Shown here: one piece after another, positions 26,317-34,842 of the stretch
How positions within the stretch are numbered: the stretch's first letter is position 1
How the letters are laid out: every line of letters starts with the position of its first letter
Origin: Allobosea sp. BK604
GTDB lineage: Bacteria; Pseudomonadota; Alphaproteobacteria; Rhizobiales; Beijerinckiaceae
Reading direction: 5' to 3'
Assembly: GCF_004341515.1 (NCBI RefSeq)
Contig: NZ_SLZF01000002.1
Location: 682,001 to 746,000, forward strand
DNA length: 64,000 nt
Made by a program: the position numbers and the translations under genes
Notes under the pieces: generated by a model
Database searches by the model: none
The model's input: only the letters and a program-made list of their open reading frames with translations
What the model was told of the DNA's origin: nothing

Positions 26317-27203
26317 GCTTCAGTTATGCCATCGCGACGCCGAGCTATGCCGGCGATTACGAACGCTGCCGGCTGCTCTGCGCCAGCATCGACCGCTTTG
26401 TCACGGGCCATGCCGTGCATTACCTCCTGGTCGAGGACAGGGATCTCGCGCTATTCAAGCCGCTGGCGGGACCGAAGCGGCGGGTGATCGGCGAGGCGGA
26501 ACTGCTGCCCGCCTGGCTCAAATCCTGGCCGGATCCACTGACCTTCGGCCGGCGGCGCGTCTGGACCGGCCTGGGTGCGCTCGGCCGCGGTATCCCGCCG
26601 CTGCGCGGCTGGCACGCGCAACAATTGCGCAAGCTGGCACTGCCCTTGAAGAGCAGTGAAGACGTCGTGCTCTTTGCCGATTCCGACATGATCTTCCTGC
26701 GGCCCTTCGATCTCGGCTGCCTGGATGTCGACGGCAAGGTCCGGCTCTACCGCAAGCCGGACAATATCAAGCCGGGCATGGCGGAGCATGTCGCCTGGTG
26801 CGAGGGAGCGGCGCGCGTACTCGGCCTGCCCATGCCGGGCTTTCCGAGCGCCGACTACATCAACAACCTGGTGAGCTGGCGACGAGAGAACGTCGTTTCG
26901 ATGATGGCGCTGATCGAGCAGCGGACGGGCCGCGACTGGGTCTCCGCCATCGCGGGCCAGCGCCAATTCTCGGAATATATGATCTACGGCTATTATGCCG
27001 AGCGCGTGGTCGGGCTCCACAGAGCCGGCCATTGGCCGGATGCCCTCGAGCTCTGCAAGGTCTATTGGGGCGGCGACGCCGAGGGGATCGCGAGCCTGCG
27101 CTCCTTCGAGGAGGTGCTCGGCACGGGCCAGGTCGCGGTCGGCGTGCAATCCTTCATCGGCCAGCCGGTCGAGCTGTTGCGAGCGCTGTTCGAGGCGCAG
27201 TGA
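26313..27203 (+). CDS. DUF6492-like glycosyltransferase-fold protein
   Basis: A 296-residue protein with a GT-A-like opening (FSYAIATPSYAGDYERCRLL) and VLFADSDMIFLRPFD, which contains an Asp-Ser-Asp matching the DxD metal motif of nucleotide-sugar enzymes. This suits the DUF6492 group of uncharacterised polysaccharide-locus proteins; the family assignment rests on recalled pattern only. It overlaps the TagA/WecG gene by four bases, so it likely adds or modifies a sugar on the same lipid-linked intermediate. It ends 22 bases from the convergent flippase gene. Confidence 0.75.
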   Translation: MSFSYAIATPSYAGDYERCRLLCASIDRFVTGHAVHYLLVEDRDLALFKPLAGPKRRVIGEAELLPAWLKSWPDPLTFGRRRVWTGLGALGRGIPPLRGWHAQQLRKLALPLKSSEDVVLFADSDMIFLRPFDLGCLDVDGKVRLYRKPDNIKPGMAEHVAWCEGAARVLGLPMPGFPSADYINNLVSWRRENVVSMMALIEQRTGRDWVSAIAGQRQFSEYMIYGYYAERVVGLHRAGHWPDALELCKVYWGGDAEGIASLRSFEEVLGTGQVAVGVQSFIGQPVELLRALFEAQ

Positions 27204-27225
27204 CCTGCGACCCTCAAGGGGTCTT

Positions 27226-28452
27226 TCAGCGCCTGCCGAGCAGCCTGTAGGTCACGGTGGCCGAGAGCACATAGACCGTGCCGAAGACGAGATTGAGCCA
27301 GGGTGCCCAGGCATCGCTGGCGCCGAAACGCGTCATCACCCAGGACAGCAGGGCCGCCTTGAGCGCGGTGATGGCGCAGAGCAGCGCAATGCGCGAGCCG
27401 GTGCGCTCGCGGGCATAGAGCAGCTCGGCATGGTATTCGACGAGATTGCGGAAGGCCGGCACGAGCAGCATCGGCAGGAAGAGATAGGCGGCTTCCGAGA
27501 CGTTGCGGCCGAGCGCGCCGGGGAAGGGCATCAGCAGCAGGATGACCGCAACGAGCCCGCCGATCGAGATCGCGGCGATCGCCGCCTCCACCAGAATCCG
27601 CCGGCCGACGCCGCCACCCAGCCCGCGCTCCTGCATGATCTTCTGCACCAGCATCTGGTTGAAGCTGCGCACCGGCATGGCAGTGAGATCGATGACGCGC
27701 ATGGCGATCGCATAGAGCCCGGCGATGCGTTCTCCCGCGAGCGCCAGCATCAGGAGCTTGTCGAGCTCGGCCTGGACATAGAAGATCACCTCCGCCGCGC
27801 TGGCGAAGACGGCATCGGCCATGCGGCGCGGATAGAGGGCGCGGACGAAGCGCAGCCGCAGCCGTGGCAGGAACAGCGTCAGCGCGAGCAGCGCCGAGAC
27901 CATGGTCGTGGCGAGATAGGCGTAGGACCAGGTCTCGAGCGTGGTATGGCCAAGCATGTAGAAGGCGATCGCCGCGAGCGTGCGCAGCGACGAGCCGATG
28001 ATGACCAGGATGGCGGCCTGCCGGAAGCGGCGGAGCCCGTTATTGATGATGGCGACCAGCTCGACCAGCCGCCAGCCGAAGACCTCGGAGACGATGATCA
28101 ACGTGAACGGCAGCAGCGCCAGCCGGTCCGCGAAGAGCAGCCAGTAGACCGCCGCCGCCACCAGCACGATCAACGGTACGGATGCCACCGCCAGGCCGAA
28201 GAAGCCGGCGAGATAAGCCCCGAGCAGGCGCGGCTTGACTGTGGCGACGCGATAGACCGGCGAGACGAAGCCGAAGGCGAGCAGCCGCGACAGGATGAGC
28301 CCGGCAGAGGACGCAGTGGCGAACAGGCCGAATTCGCCCAGGGACAGGGTATTCGCAACGATGAGGAAGTAGACGAGCGAAATGAGGAGCCGGCCGGCCG
28401 AGCCGCTCAGGATCGTGAGGTAGGCCGAGATGGTGGCGCGGTCGGGCGACAT
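27226..28452 (-). CDS. Lipopolysaccharide/exopolysaccharide flippase (Wzx-like)
   Basis: A 408-residue protein with about twelve hydrophobic helices and few charges. It opens YLTILSGSAGRLLISLVYFL, in keeping with the polysaccharide transporter (PST/MATE-like) superfamily. It would flip lipid-linked repeat units across the inner membrane for the Wzy polymerase encoded at 32346. The ATG at 28452 is chosen because the upstream in-frame 78 residues are Arg/Ala-rich and unlike a membrane protein. Confidence 0.85.
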   Translation of the reverse strand: MSPDRATISAYLTILSGSAGRLLISLVYFLIVANTLSLGEFGLFATASSAGLILSRLLAFGFVSPVYRVATVKPRLLGAYLAGFFGLAVASVPLIVLVAAAVYWLLFADRLALLPFTLIIVSEVFGWRLVELVAIINNGLRRFRQAAILVIIGSSLRTLAAIAFYMLGHTTLETWSYAYLATTMVSALLALTLFLPRLRLRFVRALYPRRMADAVFASAAEVIFYVQAELDKLLMLALAGERIAGLYAIAMRVIDLTAMPVRSFNQMLVQKIMQERGLGGGVGRRILVEAAIAAISIGGLVAVILLLMPFPGALGRNVSEAAYLFLPMLLVPAFRNLVEYHAELLYARERTGSRIALLCAITALKAALLSWVMTRFGASDAWAPWLNLVFGTVYVLSATVTYRLLGRR

Positions 28453-28591
28453 AGGGTCCGTTGCGAAGACTGGCCCGGCCCATGCCTGTGCCGTGCAGGT
28501 ATTAGCCCCTCGCTTAGCCCAAAGGCATTGAGCGACCCTAAACGAAACGAAGCCGTGCCGTGTCGCGCTGCGGCTTGAACCGGATCGGGAC

Positions 28592-29650
28592 ATGAGCCGC
28601 ATCACTCGACGGGACGCCCTCGCTGCGGCTGCCGGCCTCGCAGCCGGTCTTGCCACCGGTGCTGCCCGTGCCGGACGCGCGCCCATTCCCTTCGGCTCGG
28701 CCGCGCAGATCGAGACTTTTCGCTCCGATCCGCGCTATCGCGAGGCCTTGAGGCGCTATTGCAGCGTCATCGTGCCGATGAACGACCTGAAATGGGAGGC
28801 GCTGCGGCATGATCGCAACGGCTTCGATTTCTCCGGCGCCGACGAGTTGGTCGGCTTTGCCCGCCAGAACGGCCAGGCGCTGCGCGGCCACGCCCTGCTC
28901 TGGGGCATGGCGTTGCCGCCCTGGGCCAAGGAGATGAGCACGAAGGCCGAGGCCGAGCGCGAGCTGATCCGCCATATCGAGACCGTGGTCGACCGCTACA
29001 AGGGCAAGATCGCCACCTGGGACGTGGTCAACGAGGTGATCGCCCACGAGCCGACGCTGGACAATCCCTATCGCGATACGATCTGGCAGCGCCTGCTCGG
29101 GCCGGAGCATATCGAGATCGCCTTCAAGACCGCCGCCCGCGTCGATCCCAAGGCGCGGCTGGTCATCAACGACTATGATTTCGAGGATCCCGATCCACGC
29201 ATCGCGGTGAGGCGGGAGGTCGCGCTGCGCATCATCCGCCGGCTCAAGGACAAGGGCATCCCGGTGCACGGGCTCGGCATGCAGGCGCATCTCTATGGCG
29301 AGCGCGCCATCGACAGCCATGGCCTGCAGCAATTCATGCTGGCGCTCGGCAAGCTCGGCGTCGATGTCGAGATCACCGAGCTCGATGTGATCGACTGGAA
29401 ACTGCCGGCCGATCCTGCGACGCGCGACCGCGCCGCGGCGAGCCTGGTCGCGACCTTCCTGAATGCCGTGGTCTCGGCGCGCCAGCCCAAGGCGATCGTG
29501 ACCTGGGGCCTGAGCGATCGCTATTCCTGGATCGAGGAGACCTTTCCGCGCCAGGATGGCGCCAAGGCACGTCCCTTGCCTCTCGATACGGAGTATAAAC
29601 CCAAGCCGATGATGACGGTGCTGGATCGGTACCGGCGTGGCACGGCCTGA
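28592..29650 (+). CDS. GH10 glycoside hydrolase (endo-beta-1,4-xylanase family), Tat-exported
   Basis: A 352-residue GH10 enzyme. It opens with a twin-arginine signal (SRITRRDALAAAAGLAAGLA, cleavage near residue 27). The acid/base Glu148 is in WDVVNEV and the nucleophile Glu263 in VEITELDV; HALLW and NDYDFEDP are also typical. The family cleaves beta-1,4-xylan-like polymers. Placed between flippase and co-polymerase genes, it more likely trims the cell's own exopolysaccharide, in the way other EPS loci encode a glycanase, than digests plant xylan. Confidence 0.9.
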   Translation: MSRITRRDALAAAAGLAAGLATGAARAGRAPIPFGSAAQIETFRSDPRYREALRRYCSVIVPMNDLKWEALRHDRNGFDFSGADELVGFARQNGQALRGHALLWGMALPPWAKEMSTKAEAERELIRHIETVVDRYKGKIATWDVVNEVIAHEPTLDNPYRDTIWQRLLGPEHIEIAFKTAARVDPKARLVINDYDFEDPDPRIAVRREVALRIIRRLKDKGIPVHGLGMQAHLYGERAIDSHGLQQFMLALGKLGVDVEITELDVIDWKLPADPATRDRAAASLVATFLNAVVSARQPKAIVTWGLSDRYSWIEETFPRQDGAKARPLPLDTEYKPKPMMTVLDRYRRGTA

Positions 29651-29737
29651 GGTGTTTGGTAACTCCCCCTGTGCATTGTGGGGAACTGGCCGTCAGGCTC
29701 GGGTCAAGCCGGGGCGCCGAGAGTGAAGCGTAGCGTG

Positions 29738-32128
29738 ATGTTCACCATCGAGAACGCCCCGGGCGAACTCAGCGAGACGAAAGAGCCCGCGGGCAGGCGC
29801 GACGCGCAGGCCGTGCCGGAGCCGTCCAAGCTCGCGCTGCTCACCGACCCCGCCTGGCTCTTCGATACGCTCTGGCGGCGCAAGCTCTGGATCGTCGCAG
29901 CGGTGCTGCTCGGCGCGGTGCTGGCGGCGCTCGCGAGCCTGATGATCCCGCCGAAATATGTCTCGACGGCGCAGCTCTTCATCGACCCGCGCGATCTGCG
30001 CGTGCTTCAGAACGAGGTCTCGCCCAACGCCGTCGGCAGCGACCCGACCTCGATCACCGCCTATCTCGAAAGCCAGGCGCGCATCATCGCCTCCGACAGC
30101 ATCAAGTCGCGGGTGATCCAGCAGGAAGGGCTCGACAAGGACCCGGAATTCGGCGGCGAGGCGACCAAGACCGGGCTCGCCGCGCTCATCGCCGACCTGC
30201 TGCCGAGCAGCGGCGCCCCGCCGCGCGACGGCACGCTCTATGCGCTCTCCGCCCTCGACAAGCTGGTTTCGGTGCGGCGCGGCGAGCGTACCTTCGTCAT
30301 CGACATCTCCGTGACCTCGCGCGACGCGACCAAGGCGGCGCGCATCGCCAATGCACTGGCCACCGCCTATCTCGAGGACCAGGCTGCGGTACGCGCCGAG
30401 GCGGCCAAGCGCGCCACCGAGGCGCTGACGGCACGCCTCGAAGAGCTTCGCAACCGGCTGCGCCTGGCCGAGGACAAGGCCGAGAAATACAAGGAAGCCA
30501 ATAATATCGTCGGCGCCGGCGGCAAGACGATCGGCGAGGAGCAGCTCGCGCTCAACAATGCCCAGCTCGTCGCGGTGCGAACCCGCGTCACCGAGGCCAA
30601 GGCGAAATACGACCAGACGCGCGCGATCAATTCCTCCAGCATCGAGGCCGGAGCCGTGCCCGAGGCCGTCGCCTCCAATACGATGACCGCGCTGCGGGCC
30701 CAGCTCGGCGCCGCGCTCGGCAAGGAAGCCGATCTCCTGGCTTCGCTCGGCGCCCGCCATCCGGCGCTCGCCTCGGCGCAGGCGCAGGTGCGCGATGCGC
30801 GGCGCCAGATCAACGAGGAACTCGCGCGCATCAACCGCGCCGCCAAGATCGAATATGACCGCGCGGTCGAGGCCGAGAAGCAGATCAGCCGCCGGGTCGA
30901 GGAGCTGAAAAGCCAGCAATATGCGGCGAGCCGCGCCTCGGTCGAGCTGCGCGAGCTGGAGCGCGAGGTCGAATCCTCGCGCGTCGTCTATGACGCCTTC
31001 CTGCGCCGCGCTCGCGAGACCGGCGAGCTCTCGGGCATCGACACCACCAATGCCCGCATCATCAGCAACGCGATCCCGCCGCTCGAGAAGAGCGGCATCA
31101 CAAGGCGCACTGTCGTCATGCTCGGCGGCATCGCCGGTGGTGGGCTCGGCGCTCTCGCAGTGATCGGGCTCGCCCTGCTCGGCGCGCGGCCGGCGCCGCC
31201 GGCAAACGCCTTCGCCTGGGGCCTCCGCCGCCGGCGCGGCGATAAATCCGAGCCGGATGAGAGTCCCGCCGAGGCTCCCGCACCCGCCTCCCAGACGGCC
31301 TCCGTCCCGGCGCCGTTCGTGCCCCCGCAGGCGGCGGCCGCACCCGATTCCATTCCCAAAAAGGCGGGCTGGCGGCGCTTCGCCACGATCCAGGGTGGCC
31401 AGGCGGCGCGCATGCCCGACGTCGTGCAGGCGGCGGCTGCGCCCCTGCTCGCGACCTTGCCGGCCGTGCGTCATCGGCGCTGGCGGCGCAATGATGGTGA
31501 GCCTCGCTCGGTCTTCCAGCACAAGGCCCATCTCGTCGACGTGATGGACAAGCCGAACGCGGCCTTTGCGAAGGCAGTCCGCAGCGTGCGCAGTGCGCTC
31601 GCCAAGGATGGCGCGCAGCGGCGCATCCTTGTGCTCGGCCTGCGTCCCAACGCCGGAACGTCGACGCTGGCGCTGAATCTGGCGCTCGATGCGGCGCTGG
31701 AGGGCCTGCCGGCCATGCTGGTCGATGCCGGGCAAGGCGAGAACAACCTGACCCAGGTCTATGCGCCGGAAGCCCAGGCGGGGCTGCACGACATCGTCTC
31801 CGGTTCGGCCGGGCTGGTGCGCGTCGCGCTGCAGGACGAAGGCACCGGACTGTTCTTCCTGCCGCGCCGGGGCCGCAGCGACCTCGTCACCGCCCAGCAG
31901 ATCGGCCGTGATTTCTTTGCGGCGGCCCGCCGCTTCGGCCCGATCGTGGTCGATGGCGGCCCGATCGACGGGGACAGGCTGACCCAGCGTTTTGCCGAGG
32001 CGGTCGACGATATCGTGCTGGTCATTCGCGAGGGCGCGACAGGCGCCGGCGATATCGAGACGATCAATGCCGCGCTCGGCCCGAACGCGGCCAAGATCCG
32101 CGGCTTCGTCATCAACGAGGCCGGCTAG
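29738..32128 (+). CDS. Polysaccharide co-polymerase, Wzz domain plus degenerate tyrosine-kinase-like domain
   Basis: A roughly 796-residue inner-membrane protein. A first helix (LWIVAAVLLGAVLAALASLM, about residues 50-69) leads to a Wzz domain and a long periplasmic coiled coil (about 200-440). A second helix follows near 465, and then a cytosolic BY-kinase-like domain. The Walker A position reads PNAGTST (residues 637-643), with Thr in place of the catalytic Lys, and no Tyr-rich tail is present, so kinase activity is doubtful. It sets chain length with the Wzy polymerase downstream. The start is uncertain: GTG at 29723 is an alternative. Confidence 0.88.
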   Translation: MFTIENAPGELSETKEPAGRRDAQAVPEPSKLALLTDPAWLFDTLWRRKLWIVAAVLLGAVLAALASLMIPPKYVSTAQLFIDPRDLRVLQNEVSPNAVGSDPTSITAYLESQARIIASDSIKSRVIQQEGLDKDPEFGGEATKTGLAALIADLLPSSGAPPRDGTLYALSALDKLVSVRRGERTFVIDISVTSRDATKAARIANALATAYLEDQAAVRAEAAKRATEALTARLEELRNRLRLAEDKAEKYKEANNIVGAGGKTIGEEQLALNNAQLVAVRTRVTEAKAKYDQTRAINSSSIEAGAVPEAVASNTMTALRAQLGAALGKEADLLASLGARHPALASAQAQVRDARRQINEELARINRAAKIEYDRAVEAEKQISRRVEELKSQQYAASRASVELRELEREVESSRVVYDAFLRRARETGELSGIDTTNARIISNAIPPLEKSGITRRTVVMLGGIAGGGLGALAVIGLALLGARPAPPANAFAWGLRRRRGDKSEPDESPAEAPAPASQTASVPAPFVPPQAAAAPDSIPKKAGWRRFATIQGGQAARMPDVVQAAAAPLLATLPAVRHRRWRRNDGEPRSVFQHKAHLVDVMDKPNAAFAKAVRSVRSALAKDGAQRRILVLGLRPNAGTSTLALNLALDAALEGLPAMLVDAGQGENNLTQVYAPEAQAGLHDIVSGSAGLVRVALQDEGTGLFFLPRRGRSDLVTAQQIGRDFFAAARRFGPIVVDGGPIDGDRLTQRFAEAVDDIVLVIREGATGAGDIETINAALGPNAAKIRGFVINEAG

Positions 32129-32165
32129 GTATGGATCGGCCCCCAGCCGAACGGGGCGCGGGGAA

Positions 32166-32315
32166 CCCCTCTCCCGGATGGGAGAGGGGCAGGGGTGAGG
32201 GCCCGCCGCTAAACGTCGAGGCTGCGACCAGGCCGCGACACCACTTCCGCCCCTTTGGTTTAGCGGCGGGCCCTCATCCGGCCCTACCGGGCCACCTTCT
32301 CCCATCCGGGAGAAG
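32166..32315. repeat. Nested palindromic element before the polymerase gene
   Basis: Perfect 19-bp arms at 32196-32214 and 32258-32276 (starting TGAGGGCCCGCCG) are flanked by outer hairpins CCCCTCTCCC-GGGAGAGGGG (from 32167) and CCTTCTCCC-GGGAGAAGG (to about 32312). The right part, CCCTCATCCG ... CCACCTTCTCCC, matches the element at 56575-56628. It separates the Wzz and Wzy genes and could attenuate transcription between them. Confidence 0.7.
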
Positions 32316-32345
32316 GGAAGAAGGCGGCTCGCCCGTCAGTCGGCC

Positions 32346-33659
32346 ATGAGCGCAACCGATCTTCGCGCAACGGCAAGCGCGCCTTCCACGTCTCAAGCAG
32401 CCGACACCACCTACGGCCTCAGCAGCGCCGTCTTCGTCGCCGCCTTCCTGCTGGTCTGGATATCGACCGCGCCGTTCCGCGGCAGCTACGAGGTCGACAA
32501 CGAGGCGAGCAGCAATATCGTCAACCAGATCAGCTTCTCGCTGATGGCGCTGCTGAGCGTCGGCTGCGCGGTCCTGTCGCCCGGGCGGGTCGCGGCGAAA
32601 GCCTATCTGAGGCCGCTCTGGCTCATCTTCTTCGTCTGGATGACGCTGTGCGTGCTGAACTCGCCGCAGCCCGACATCTCGATGCGCGCCTTCCGCTTCA
32701 CCATGGTCGTCGTCGTGATCGGCGGCGCGATCATGCTGCTGCCGCGGAGCATCGGCCATTTCGCCAGCCTGATCGGCTGGGCGGCGCTGGTGGTGATCCT
32801 GGTCTGCTATGCCGGCCTCGTGATCTTCCCCGATATCGCCGTCCATTCCGCCGGCGACGCGCTCGAGCCGGAACATGCCGGCGCCTGGCGCGGATTGTTC
32901 GACCACAAGAACATCGCCGGCGCGATGATGGTGATCTTCCTGTTCATCGGCATCTTCGTGGCGCAGATGCGCTCGCTCGCGCTCGGCGGCGCGATCATCC
33001 TGCTAGCGGCGATCTTCCTCTATTCGACGGGATCGAAGACCTCGATGGCGCTGGCGCCTTTCCTGGTCGGGATCGGCTTCGCCTGCGCCCGCATCGACAG
33101 CATCTTCCTGCGGGCGCTGCTCGCGCTCGGCCCTCTCGCGGTGATGCTGACCGCGACCGTCGGCTCGGTGTTGTTCCAACCCGTCAATGCAATCGTCCAG
33201 GCAGTCAGCCCCGGCCAGACCTTCACCGGCCGCACCGAGATCTGGAGCTTTGCGCTCGACCGGCTCTGGGATCGGCAAATTTTCGGCTATGGCTTCGAAG
33301 GCTTCTGGGGCAGCGATTTCGTGCGCTATGCCGAGATCAAGGAGAACGAGACCGGCATCGCGCTCGGCATGGTCCATGGCCATAACGGCTATGTCGACCT
33401 CGTCGTCGCGCTCGGCATTCCCGGCCTGCTCCTGGCGGTGTTGGTGCTGATCATCCTGCCGCTCAGCGACCACCACCGGGTGATCAAGACCGAAGCCAAC
33501 AAGGCGCTGGCCGAGCTGTTCTTCCGGATCTGGATGTTCGCGATCTACTCCGCCTGCCTGGAGAGCTTCTTCTTCCGGCGGGCCGACCCGGTCTGGTTCG
33601 CGCTGCTGATCGCGGTGCTCGGGCTCAGGCTGGTGTCGAGGTATCGGGTGGCGGCGTAA
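32346..33659 (+). CDS. O-antigen ligase/Wzy-type polysaccharide polymerase (ExoQ-like)
   Basis: A 437-residue protein with about ten to eleven membrane helices and a long periplasmic loop. The loop contains RGLFDHKNIAGAMM, TGSKTSM, FTGRTEIWSFALDRL and MVHGHNGYVDL, which are Wzy_C (ExoQ-like) signatures. It polymerises lipid-linked repeat units in the periplasm. The nested repeat element separates it from the co-polymerase gene, yet both point the same way, so an operon is still likely. Confidence 0.9.
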   Translation: MSATDLRATASAPSTSQAADTTYGLSSAVFVAAFLLVWISTAPFRGSYEVDNEASSNIVNQISFSLMALLSVGCAVLSPGRVAAKAYLRPLWLIFFVWMTLCVLNSPQPDISMRAFRFTMVVVVIGGAIMLLPRSIGHFASLIGWAALVVILVCYAGLVIFPDIAVHSAGDALEPEHAGAWRGLFDHKNIAGAMMVIFLFIGIFVAQMRSLALGGAIILLAAIFLYSTGSKTSMALAPFLVGIGFACARIDSIFLRALLALGPLAVMLTATVGSVLFQPVNAIVQAVSPGQTFTGRTEIWSFALDRLWDRQIFGYGFEGFWGSDFVRYAEIKENETGIALGMVHGHNGYVDLVVALGIPGLLLAVLVLIILPLSDHHRVIKTEANKALAELFFRIWMFAIYSACLESFFFRRADPVWFALLIAVLGLRLVSRYRVAA

Positions 33660-33708
33660 GGTCGCTCACGACCCGTAGCAGAAGCACCCAGTTCTGGCAT
33701 CTTGCGGA

Positions 33709-34182
33709 GTGAGTGTGGAGCGGACATTGGTAGAAATCGACAAAGACACCGCCGTTGCATTCGACTACAGCATCAATCTCGCTCTGAAGTTCCTTTTCAT
33801 GGCCGGAAACGAATTAAGGGGTCGCGTTGATCCCGAAACCGCCAAGATTTACGATAGAGCGGTTGCGCGTGCTTGTTCGGAGCTTGATACAGAGGTTCTG
33901 GCACTGGTCTACCGCGCCCACCCTGACCTGAAACCCGATTTTCTCGGCGGAACACGATCAACGCTGGATTTTGTGCGCCCCGATCTAACTTCCTGTCCAA
34001 TATCATCGACATTGCTTCAGTTGAATGAGTTCTTTGCCGCTGAATCAGCTCGCAGCAGCGGCGGGACCGAAATTGTGGCGCTCTTCCATTATGTGGGCCT
34101 CGAGGCCCCGCCAGAGAGTTCGATGGATCGAGAAGACAGTCTTCGGTGGGAGCTGGCGGAAGAGGTTGAGCGACAAAAATAG
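33709..34182 (+). CDS. Hypothetical protein, atypical base composition
   Basis: A protein of up to 157 residues, not recognised. It is acidic and helical in character (FDYSINLALKFLFMAGNEL, DRAVARACSELDTEVLALVY), with no signal peptide. Two 60-base samples give 52 and 60 percent G+C, against roughly 65-70 percent in neighbours, and rarer codons (TTA, AGA, ATA) appear. Possible starts are GTG 33709, GTG 33715 and TTG 33727. It sits alone within the exopolysaccharide locus, suggesting recent acquisition. About 140 bases after it (34183-34321) hold nothing I can support. Confidence 0.55.
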   Translation: MSVERTLVEIDKDTAVAFDYSINLALKFLFMAGNELRGRVDPETAKIYDRAVARACSELDTEVLALVYRAHPDLKPDFLGGTRSTLDFVRPDLTSCPISSTLLQLNEFFAAESARSSGGTEIVALFHYVGLEAPPESSMDREDSLRWELAEEVERQK

Positions 34183-34321
34183 ATACCTGAACCGCCTCTC
34201 ACAATCGGGTTGGGTTATCGGTCAGCGAGAATTTCAAGAGTCCGCCTTCGTGGATGAGATCATAGACTTGAACCGTCCCTCCGAATGACCGCTGTCCACC
34301 ACAACGAGAGTCGTCGGCGCG

Positions 34322-34735
34322 TTACGCCGGCTCCTCTGCCTTCCCCGCTATCTCCGCACAATGCCGCATCACCTCAGCGCCGGTCGTATTCCAGGTCGTG
34401 ATGCCGCCGGCCATGATCACCTGCACAAGACCTTCGGCCAGTTCGGGCAAGGTCAGGCCGAGCTTCACCGCGGCTGCGGCGTGGTTCTTCGCGCCGTTGG
34501 TCTGGCCGATCAGCGTGTCGAGCAGCGCGAAGACCAGTTCCTTGGTCTTGAGGTCGAGCGCGCCGCCGGCCTCGCTATCCCTCATGATGGCGCTGCGCAT
34601 CAGCCCGTAGCCGGCGAAGGCGCCGGGCGCATGCTCGGCCAGCAGCTTGAAATTGTCCGGGACGCGCCCGAAGGTGGATTCGAAGCTCGCTATCCCCGCC
34701 TGCATCGCGGCTTGCGTGAGATCGTCCTGGGCCAT
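34322..34735 (-). CDS. Carboxymuconolactone decarboxylase (AhpD-like) family protein
   Basis: A 137-residue all-helical protein. FGRVPDNFKLLAEHAPGAFAGY and LDLKTKELVFALLDTLIGQTNGAKNHAAAAVKLG show the CMD fold, with His at the usual catalytic place, but the CxxC pair of peroxidase-type AhpD is absent (GQTNGAKNH instead). It is therefore more likely a decarboxylase-type or unknown-function member. The ATG at 34735 gives the family length. It is unrelated in theme to the surrounding polysaccharide genes. Confidence 0.85.
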   Translation of the reverse strand: MAQDDLTQAAMQAGIASFESTFGRVPDNFKLLAEHAPGAFAGYGLMRSAIMRDSEAGGALDLKTKELVFALLDTLIGQTNGAKNHAAAAVKLGLTLPELAEGLVQVIMAGGITTWNTTGAEVMRHCAEIAGKAEEPA

Positions 34736-34842
34736 CGGTCGCTGCTCCAAAGTTTTCAGTACAGCAGCGAAGCAAGCCGGAGGCCGCCCGCGCAATCCCC
34801 GCGGTCGCCTCGCCGCCATGCGCCAGGCAGGGACGAACCGCC

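Noticed and set aside
34025..34288. An 87-codon frame overlapping the end of the low-GC hypothetical gene.
   Set aside because: No ribosome site, overlap of most of its length with a better frame, and no recognisable motif.
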